A stretch of 5,269 bases of DNA from VBAS01 sp035764525 (lineage in GTDB: Bacteria > Bacteroidota > Bacteroidia > Chitinophagales > Chitinophagaceae), in contig DASTZB010000142.1 in NCBI GenBank assembly GCA_035764525.1, positions 1-5,269 on the forward strand, written 5' to 3'. Positions 1-5,269 of the stretch are shown here, piece after piece. The first letter of the stretch is position 1. Each line of letters begins with the position of its first letter. A program made the translations under genes and the position numbers. The notes under the pieces were generated by a model, which worked only from the letters and a program-made list of their open reading frames with translations, was not told the DNA's origin and ran no database searches.

Positions 1-162
1 CAGAACAGTCGGCAAAATTGCCATCATTATGTTTCGTCCGATCCCTGTACCAAAACCAAAAAGCAGACTCGTCACTAAAGTGAGCAATGACGTGATCATT
101 TTATACCCTATGATCAGCACCGTAGCAATTACCCCCAGCTCGACAAGTTGTAATTTTTTCAT
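1..162 (-). CDS. Hypothetical membrane protein, N-terminal part only
   Basis: The minus strand is open from an ATG at 162-160 to the left edge, giving 54 in-frame codons; the C-terminus lies outside the window. The product starts MKKLQLVELG and is strongly hydrophobic throughout. The only charged residues after the start are Glu8, Lys21 and Arg43, which suggests two or more membrane segments (about residues 9-20 and 23-38, with a further one from about 45). The frame stays open upstream to a stop at 219-217, so a TTG at 201-199 is an alternative start. I chose ATG because the short basic N-terminus followed by a hydrophobic stretch is typical of a membrane protein, although no clear Shine-Dalgarno precedes it. 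I do not recognise the family. It is transcribed away from the TPR operon and need not be related to it. Its third codon positions look somewhat more G/C-rich than those of the rightward genes. The fragment is short, so its reality is only moderately supported. Confidence 0.45.
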   Translation of the reverse strand, partial: MKKLQLVELGVIATVLIIGYKMITSLLTLVTSLLFGFGTGIGRNIMMAILPTVL

Positions 163-350
163 AAATGATTGTGACGGCTGATTTGATTTTGTCGCTGGCA
201 AAGTAGTTAAAAATGTTTACCCTTTATATATTCACCAATCATTTTTGCAACTTCAAAGCATGCAGATGCATACCGGATGACAAGTTGTTTTAGAATAATT
301 TGTTAAACATCTATCAACAATGTACTTATCCACCATTGTTTGGAATGATG

Positions 351-382
351 TTTGGCACAGGTAAAAATAAATTGAATATTTG
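351..382 (+). promoter_or_regulatory. Putative Bacteroidota-type promoter of the TPR operon
   Basis: A TTTG at 351-354 (-33 element) is followed after 20 nt by AATATTTG at 375-382. The latter matches the Bacteroidota -7 consensus TAnnTTTG at five of six fixed positions. The spacing is what is known for the primary sigma factor of this phylum. Transcription would start near 388-390, leaving a leader of about 30 nt that contains the Shine-Dalgarno site. This is a pattern match only; such short motifs recur by chance in AT-rich DNA, but position, spacing and orientation all fit. Confidence 0.55.
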
Positions 383-405
383 CAACGTTAAGTCACCATC
401 GGTTT

Positions 406-411
406 AAAGGA
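406..411 (+). promoter_or_regulatory. Ribosome binding site of the TPR gene
   Basis: AAAGGA lies 8 nt before the ATG at 420, a good Shine-Dalgarno match at normal spacing, and it supports that start. The two downstream genes in the same direction lack a comparable site. Confidence 0.65.
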
Positions 412-419
412 CAATTAAT

Positions 420-3400
420 ATGAAGAATCGCAGCATCGCTTTAGTAGCCACTGTTATCTCGGTTTTTTCTCTCAACGCACAGCAAACTCTTATTTTTAAA
501 GACCCGCAGGAAAAGTTTAAAGAAGCAAAGGAATACTATCAAAAAGAGCAGTTTAGTCTTGCTTACCCATTATTTAAAGAACTGCAACAGGCAACAAAGG
601 AAACAAATTACATCAACGATGCGCTGGTGACCCAGGAGATCAATTACTACACAACTGTTCTTGCATTAAAACAAAACGAGGGTCGTGCAGAAGAAACCGC
701 TAAGGATTTTATAGAGTTGGAGGAAAATAATGCCCGGGTACAGCAAATGAACTTTCATCTGGGTGAGTTTTATTATCGCAAACAAAATTTTGCCGATGCC
801 GCCAAATATTATGAGGATGCAGGTATTGCCAACCTGAGCAATCGTGAGATATCAGATATGAAATTTCACCAGGGGTATTCTTATTTCACAATGCAAAAAT
901 TTAACCAGGCAAAACCGCTCTTCAATTCGATAAGACAGATCAAGGATGATCCTAATTATATCGATGCAAATTATTATTATGGATTCCTGGCTTTTCGGGA
1001 TCGCAACTATACAGAAGCATTAGAAAGCTTTAAAATAGTAGAGAATGAAAAGGCCTACGAATCTGTTGTGCCATATTACATAGCACAGATATATTATATC
1101 CAGGGTAAAAAAGAAGATGCGATCGCTTATGCAGAAAAAAAGATCAAGGGTGGAAATGCTCAATACTATGATCGTGAAATGAAACTCATGCTGGGACATG
1201 GCTACTTTGAAAGAAAGGAGTTCGATAAAGGATTACCATACCTGGAAGATTATGTTGCAAAGGCAGATAAGGTAACAAGGGAGAACTTATATGAGCTCTC
1301 GTACAGTTATTATATGGCGGGTAAATATCCAAAAGCAATTAATGGATTCAAACAATTAAGCGGCAAAGATGATTCGTTGAGTCAGCACGCAATGTACCTA
1401 CTCGGAGATTCTTATTTGAAGGTCGGTGAGAGAGCAAATGCAAGAAATGCGTTTTTATTCTGTGCCTCAAACAGCAGTAATAAAGCACAAAAAGAAATTT
1501 CAAAATTCCAGTATGCTAAACTTTCTTACGAGCTCGGCTACCAGGATGAAGCGTTAAATAGTCTAAGTTCTTTTTTGGCAGATTATCCAAACTCTACTTA
1601 TAATATCGAAGCAAGAGACCTGATGGTAATGGTGCTTGCCAACACAAATAATTATAAAGATGCATTGGCATTGATGGAAGGTCTTAAAAACCCATCTGAA
1701 ACTTCGAAGAAGACCTATCCCCGAATTTTATTTGGAAGAGCAGCTGAATTAATTAATGATGGAAGATTGCTGGAAGCCGATGCCCTTTTAGACAAAGCCC
1801 TGAAAGATCCAAATAATGCCGCGGTTCTTCCTTTAATAAATTTCTGGAAAGGGGAAATCGCCTATCGGACAGATAAATTAGATAATGCAATTAAATATTA
1901 TAATGCATACTTAGATGCAGGGGCACCTGCTTCGGGAGAAGCAAATGCAAATACTATCCGTTATAATCTTGGATACTGTTATTTAAAAAAAGAAAATTAC
2001 CCGGCAGCATTAAAGTTTTTTGAACAAGTTGGTAAAAACCCGGCATTGAATTCTGACGCTCTTACACAGGACGCATATATACGCAGCGCAGATTGTTACT
2101 TTATGAGCCGTGATTATTCTCGTGCAAAAGCGATGTATGATAATGTGATCAAGGTTTCATGGCCCGCTGAAGATTATGCAACATTCCAGGTTGCTATGAT
2201 AGCCGGGGTAAGAAGCTCAAATGAAAAGATCAGTTTAATGAATACGATGGCAAGAAAATTTCCAACTTCATCGCTGGTTGGTGATGCGAATATGGAAATT
2301 GCTAATGCTTATCTTGCTGATGAACGTTTTCGTGAAGCCATTGCCCCTTTAAATAATGTATTAAAACTCTCAACCAATAATAGTTTAAAGCCACAGGCTC
2401 AATTAAAGATCGCGATTGCAAATTATAATTTGAATAATAACCGTGAAGCATTGACACAATACAAAAACCTAGTTCAGACATATCCGAATTCTCCAGAAGC
2501 AGAAGAAGCGTTGGATAATATTAAAAGTATTTATGTGGAAGATGGAAAGCCAGATGAATATGCAAACTATATGCGTCAAATGGGCCGCCCATTGGATGTA
2601 AGTACCGAAGATTCGCTTTCATGGTCAGCTGCACTTACTCAATATCAAAGTGGAAATACAAATGCTGCATTAACTGCATTTAATAATTATGTGCAGCGTT
2701 TTCCCGGCGGTGCCTATTCTTTAGATGCTAATTTTTATCGTGGAGAAATCTATTTTGAAAAGAAAGATTGGACTAATGCATTAAATGCATATGAAGAGGT
2801 TGCAGAAAAAGCGCCGAATCGTTTTGCAGAAAAAGCGATCCTTGGCGCAGCGAGGATATATTTCTTTGAACAAAAGAATTACACACAAGCAGAAAGCTAT
2901 TATGCTCAATTGAAACAAATTGCTTCAGGCCAGGAGAATAGATTAGAAGCAATGCGTGGCTTACTCCGTTGTCAATATCAATTACAAAAGTGGAGCCAGG
3001 CAGTTGAAAATGCCAATGAATTAGTAACCTTAAAAGGAAGCAGTACCGATGATAAAGCGCTTGCGAACATGGCTATTGCAAAAGCATACCAGGTAAATGG
3101 TCAACATGATCTTGCTATTGCGAACTTTAAATCTGTAGTGGCATTGAATAAAGCTGCGCTTGCAGCAGAAGCGAGATATGAAATTGCCAATAGCTGGTTT
3201 GCGTTGAATAAACTTCCTGATGCTGAAAAATCAGCTTTTGAGGTAATTAATAAATCGGGATCGTATGATTTTTGGGTGACAAAATCTTATATCCTTCTTG
3301 GTGATATTTATTTCAGGCAAAAAGACTATTTCAATGCAAAAGCAACTTACCAGAGCATTGTTGATAATTCCATCGTGCCTGAATTTAAAAAAGAAGCACA

Positions 3401-3461
3401 GGAGAAATTGAACAGGGTGATCGATGAAGAAGGCAAGAATAGTAAGGTTGGAAACAATTAA
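420..3461 (+). CDS. Large exported tetratricopeptide-repeat (TPR) protein
   Basis: This 1013-residue protein probably acts in the periplasm as a protein-binding scaffold. Residues 1-20 form a Sec signal peptide (basic MKNR, hydrophobic core, SLNA) with likely cleavage before Gln21; there is no lipobox cysteine, so it is not a lipoprotein. The rest is a nearly continuous alpha-solenoid: I count about 23 TPR-like helical hairpins with the pattern LG..Y....(Y/F)..A...F..(V/L). Examples start near residues 112, 149, 184, 257, 291, 327, 475, 515, 625, 772 and 959. Residues about 735-800 (FNNYVQRFPGGAYSLDANFY) resemble the TPR unit of CpoB/YbgF and BamD-like proteins. I see no enzymatic domain and no C-terminal type IX secretion signal. 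The ATG is supported by AAAGGA 8 nt upstream and by the signal peptide. It is the first gene of a probable three-gene operon with a barrel protein and an HU-CCDC81-like protein. Proteins of this size beside such a barrel recur in Bacteroidota, from memory, but I know of no agreed symbol or function. TPR assignment is firm; the role is inference. Confidence 0.93.
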   Translation: MKNRSIALVATVISVFSLNAQQTLIFKDPQEKFKEAKEYYQKEQFSLAYPLFKELQQATKETNYINDALVTQEINYYTTVLALKQNEGRAEETAKDFIELEENNARVQQMNFHLGEFYYRKQNFADAAKYYEDAGIANLSNREISDMKFHQGYSYFTMQKFNQAKPLFNSIRQIKDDPNYIDANYYYGFLAFRDRNYTEALESFKIVENEKAYESVVPYYIAQIYYIQGKKEDAIAYAEKKIKGGNAQYYDREMKLMLGHGYFERKEFDKGLPYLEDYVAKADKVTRENLYELSYSYYMAGKYPKAINGFKQLSGKDDSLSQHAMYLLGDSYLKVGERANARNAFLFCASNSSNKAQKEISKFQYAKLSYELGYQDEALNSLSSFLADYPNSTYNIEARDLMVMVLANTNNYKDALALMEGLKNPSETSKKTYPRILFGRAAELINDGRLLEADALLDKALKDPNNAAVLPLINFWKGEIAYRTDKLDNAIKYYNAYLDAGAPASGEANANTIRYNLGYCYLKKENYPAALKFFEQVGKNPALNSDALTQDAYIRSADCYFMSRDYSRAKAMYDNVIKVSWPAEDYATFQVAMIAGVRSSNEKISLMNTMARKFPTSSLVGDANMEIANAYLADERFREAIAPLNNVLKLSTNNSLKPQAQLKIAIANYNLNNNREALTQYKNLVQTYPNSPEAEEALDNIKSIYVEDGKPDEYANYMRQMGRPLDVSTEDSLSWSAALTQYQSGNTNAALTAFNNYVQRFPGGAYSLDANFYRGEIYFEKKDWTNALNAYEEVAEKAPNRFAEKAILGAARIYFFEQKNYTQAESYYAQLKQIASGQENRLEAMRGLLRCQYQLQKWSQAVENANELVTLKGSSTDDKALANMAIAKAYQVNGQHDLAIANFKSVVALNKAALAAEARYEIANSWFALNKLPDAEKSAFEVINKSGSYDFWVTKSYILLGDIYFRQKDYFNAKATYQSIVDNSIVPEFKKEAQEKLNRVIDEEGKNSKVGNN

Positions 3462-3464
3462 AAA

Positions 3465-3492
3465 TTAATAATTATTATTTAATAATTATTAA
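3465..3492. repeat. A/T-only inverted repeat made of two copies of a palindrome
   Basis: The spacer between the TPR and barrel genes holds a perfect 13-bp inverted repeat: TTAATAATTATTA at 3465-3477 and TAATAATTATTAA at 3480-3492, with 2 nt between the arms. Each arm also contains the 12-bp perfect palindrome TAATAATTATTA (3466-3477 and 3480-3491), so the same unit is repeated directly with a 14-bp period. The stem has no G/C pair and no following U-tract beyond the general A/T content, so it is a poor intrinsic terminator. It may be an mRNA hairpin that tunes expression between the genes, a protein-binding site, or low-complexity A/T sequence. Confidence 0.7.
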
Positions 3493-3512
3493 ACATGTAA
3501 GTAAACTTAATT

Positions 3513-5165
3513 ATGAAGAAGACATTTATAATAGCATTTGGAATTTTAAGTTTTGGAATTTCTTATTCGCAACAAGACACCACAAAGAAAAGGGGGACCG
3601 TAGATATCACTTCCGCATTTAAACCTGTGTTGAAAGAATCAGCTAAAATTAATTTTAATGCATCTCCCGCAGTAAATGATACAACGAAACCAAAATTGAA
3701 TTACGATATTCCTAATCAGAATTTATTATTTGGATATACACCGGGCAGTCTTCGTCCGCTTGCATTAGATATCGACTCGGGCGGTTTCTGGGCTCTTAAT
3801 AGTTATATCAAAGCAGGTTTTGGGAGTTTGAAAACTCCCTTTGTACAAGCAGGTTTTTCTTTTGGTGATGGAAAAACTGCAGGGCTAAATATTTTTGCAA
3901 AACATGTATCTTCTTCAGGGAAAATTCTTTACCAGGATTTTCGAAATACAAATCTTGATCTGAAAGGCTTTTTCCAGACAAGCAAGAATTTAGAGTGGAA
4001 TGCACAACTTGGTATGCGCCAGGATCGATATTATAAATATGGTCTTGATCCAACGATCACCTCTGTTCCTCCAAAAGATTCTCTTGAACAAAATTTTCAA
4101 ACATGGAAGGGTGGGGTAGGCTTTCATAACATTAATAATACCCAATTTGGGATTTCCTATTCGCCGGAGATCCTTATCAATGTATTTAATGATGGAAGAA
4201 AAAATAGCGAAAGCAATACATATATAAATCTTCCATTGCAAAAATCCGTCGGTAAAGTTTTGGCCGTCGATCTTGGTGTTACTTTCGATCTGACAAAGTA
4301 TAAACCTGATAATAAATCAGCACAAGACAATACATTCTATTATATAAGCCCGTCAGTTTTATTCAAAACCCCGAAAGTCAGTGCACAAGTTGGTATTCGT
4401 CCGTCATGGGATAATAAGACCTTTAAGATGTTTCCAAATATGTTGATCGAGGCAAGTACAGAAGATAAACGATTTACTTTCCAGGCAGGTATGTCAGGGT
4501 ATATCCGGAGAACTTCTTACCAATATCTGGAAACTATAAATCCTTATATAGAAGCACCAGGTAGTTTAAAGAATACATGGATTACAGAAAGATTTGCCGG
4601 CTTCAAAGGTTCAATTGGCGATCATTTTACATATAATGCAAAGCTTGGATATAATACGTATAAGAATCAACCACTTTTTGTAAATGATAATCCAACCTTG
4701 AATAGATATGACAACACTTTCAGGGTGATCTATGAGCCCGAAATGAGGGCTGTTCATTTTGGGGGTGAAATTGGATATACAGAACAGGAGAAATTTTCAG
4801 TGCGGGCAGGAATTACTCTTAACAAGTACGTGGATATAAAGGAAAATGAAAAGGCATATGGATTAGTTCCTTTTGAAATGAAAGGTTCTGCAAGGATGCA
4901 GGTAGTAAAGGACCTGTGGTTAAAAACTGACCTGGTTCTTTGGGATGGGGCACAGTATAGAACACCTGCAGGTAAATCAGCTCAATTGGATGGTTCATTT
5001 GATCTGAATGCTGGTCTTGAATTTCGCATTACGAAAAATCTGAATCTTTGGGCACAATTCAATAATATTCTAAATAGGGAGTATGAGCCATGGAAGTTGT
5101 ACAAGTCTTATGGCTTTGGTTTCCTGGGCGGCGTTATCTTCGCATTCGATCAGAAAACGAAATAA
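3513..5165 (+). CDS. Predicted outer-membrane beta-barrel, TonB-receptor-like, without plug domain
   Basis: This 550-residue protein is predicted to sit in the outer membrane. Residues 1-19 are a Sec signal peptide (MKKTFIIAFG, ISYS) with cleavage before Gln20 likely. Residues about 28-85 are a soluble Pro/Asn/Lys-rich segment containing VDITSAFKPVLKESAKINF. From about residue 90 the chain alternates polar and hydrophobic or aromatic residues with many Gly and Tyr/Phe, as in beta-strands of a barrel. The end (residues 511-545, with NLWAQFNNILNREYEPW and a final GGVIFAF) matches the last strands of TonB-dependent receptors. A plug domain (normally about 120 residues) is absent, and the mature chain has no cysteine, as is common for barrels. 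Automatic pipelines often call such proteins TonB-dependent receptors; I would not infer TonB-driven import. The start is fixed by an in-frame stop at 3498-3500 and by the signal peptide; no Shine-Dalgarno is visible. It lies 51 nt after the TPR gene and overlaps the next gene by one base, so the three are probably co-expressed. The ligand or partner is unknown. Confidence 0.88.
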   Translation: MKKTFIIAFGILSFGISYSQQDTTKKRGTVDITSAFKPVLKESAKINFNASPAVNDTTKPKLNYDIPNQNLLFGYTPGSLRPLALDIDSGGFWALNSYIKAGFGSLKTPFVQAGFSFGDGKTAGLNIFAKHVSSSGKILYQDFRNTNLDLKGFFQTSKNLEWNAQLGMRQDRYYKYGLDPTITSVPPKDSLEQNFQTWKGGVGFHNINNTQFGISYSPEILINVFNDGRKNSESNTYINLPLQKSVGKVLAVDLGVTFDLTKYKPDNKSAQDNTFYYISPSVLFKTPKVSAQVGIRPSWDNKTFKMFPNMLIEASTEDKRFTFQAGMSGYIRRTSYQYLETINPYIEAPGSLKNTWITERFAGFKGSIGDHFTYNAKLGYNTYKNQPLFVNDNPTLNRYDNTFRVIYEPEMRAVHFGGEIGYTEQEKFSVRAGITLNKYVDIKENEKAYGLVPFEMKGSARMQVVKDLWLKTDLVLWDGAQYRTPAGKSAQLDGSFDLNAGLEFRITKNLNLWAQFNNILNREYEPWKLYKSYGFGFLGGVIFAFDQKTK

Positions 5166-5269
5166 TGCAAGATACTTTATACGAATTCCTGTTATTAAAT
5201 AAGAAATTGAGTTTGCCCGGCATCGGCACTATTTCTCTTTGCCAAAATCCAGCACAGCTTGATTTCACG
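5165..5269 (+). CDS. Probable HU-CCDC81-like domain protein, N-terminal part only
   Basis: An ATG at 5165 opens a frame that stays open to the right edge, giving 35 codons. The peptide begins MQDTLYEFLLLNKKLSLPGI and continues with GTISL and NPAQLDF. The pattern of an initial helix with Leu repeats, then LPGIGT (compare (I/L)PG(F/L)G), then a strand and PA..DF matches, from memory, the start of the bacterial HU-CCDC81 domain, a divergent branch of the HU/IHF fold. Bacteroidota members typically carry this domain in the cytoplasm, followed by a membrane segment and a C-terminal peptidoglycan-binding SPOR domain; none of that is within the window. The start overlaps the barrel gene's stop by one base (TAATG) and lacks its own Shine-Dalgarno, so translation is probably coupled. 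The family call rests on about 30 residues; that a real gene starts here is more certain than its identity. Confidence 0.68.
   Translation, partial: MQDTLYEFLLLNKKLSLPGIGTISLCQNPAQLDFT

Larger units (their letters stand above)
163..419. other. Divergent intergenic region
   Basis: This 257-nt stretch separates the leftward membrane-protein gene from the rightward TPR gene and must hold the promoters for both. I find no convincing ORF or RNA gene in it. The rightward promoter and ribosome binding site are listed separately. The middle (about 258-271) has short overlapping palindromic motifs, GCATGC and ATGCAT, too short to call an operator. For the leftward gene only weak promoter candidates are visible. 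Confidence 0.6.

Noticed and set aside
2..181. Plus-strand open frame entering from the left edge and ending at TGA 179-181
   Set aside because: Its translation is mixed in composition and shows no domain pattern, while the opposite strand gives a basic start followed by continuous hydrophobic segments. I take the plus frame to be the shadow, with moderate certainty.
258..271. GCATGC and ATGCAT motifs as a possible operator
   Set aside because: They are short, overlap only partly and have no second spaced copy, so chance is an adequate explanation.
254..283. Leftward promoter for the membrane-protein gene (minus-strand TTG at 283-281, ATGCTTTG at 261-254)
   Set aside because: Spacing of 19 nt is suitable, but the conserved TA of the -7 element is replaced by AT, and such partial matches are frequent in this A/T-rich region.
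420..480. Lipoprotein signal on the TPR protein
   Set aside because: There is no cysteine near the predicted cleavage site (SLNAQQ), so a normal Sec signal peptide is the better reading.
3462..3512. Intrinsic terminator between the TPR and barrel genes
   Set aside because: The inverted repeat has no G/C pairs and only a 2-nt gap between arms, so a stable terminator hairpin is unlikely; I also see no new TTTG/TAnnTTTG promoter in the spacer, which favours read-through.
3808..4053. 81-codon open frame on the minus strand
   Set aside because: It lies wholly inside the barrel gene, antisense to it, with no recognisable domain or ribosome binding site; the barrel frame has clear family features there.
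3990..4241. 83-codon open frame on the minus strand
   Set aside because: It also lies wholly inside the barrel gene, overlaps the other antisense frame and shows no coding signature of its own.

Overview
The window looks like a chromosomal segment from a member of the Bacteroidota, most likely near the Chitinophagaceae or a related AT-rich environmental lineage. Three things support this. Both large exported proteins have Sec signal peptides with Gln just after the predicted cleavage site (NA|QQ and YS|QQ). The main gene has an upstream element resembling the Bacteroidota promoter (TTTG about 20 nt before AATATTTG). The gene set (very large periplasmic TPR protein, plug-less TonB-receptor-like barrel, HU/CCDC81-type protein) is typical of the phylum. 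The genus is a guess; no rRNA or marker gene is present.

Layout: positions 1-162 hold the start of a leftward gene for a hydrophobic, probably membrane protein that runs off the left edge. Positions 163-419 are a divergent intergenic region with a plausible rightward promoter and a good Shine-Dalgarno site. Positions 420-3461 encode a 1013-residue exported protein made almost entirely of about 23 TPR-like helical hairpins. A 51-nt, almost purely A/T spacer follows, with two copies of a 12-bp palindrome that together form a perfect 13-bp inverted repeat. Positions 3513-5165 encode a 550-residue predicted outer-membrane beta-barrel with a TonB-receptor-like C-terminus but no plug domain. Its stop codon overlaps by one base (TAATG) the start of a third rightward gene at 5165, which runs off the right edge. 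The first 35 residues of that gene resemble the N-terminal HU-like domain of Bacteroidota HU-CCDC81/SPOR proteins.

The three rightward genes look like one operon. Read together they suggest an envelope module: a periplasmic TPR scaffold, an outer-membrane barrel with a periplasmic N-terminal tail, and a protein whose relatives carry a cytoplasmic HU-like domain, a membrane segment and a peptidoglycan-binding SPOR domain. The parts are recognisable. The joint function is inference and, as far as I know, not established. I see no mobile element, CRISPR array, tRNA or rRNA.
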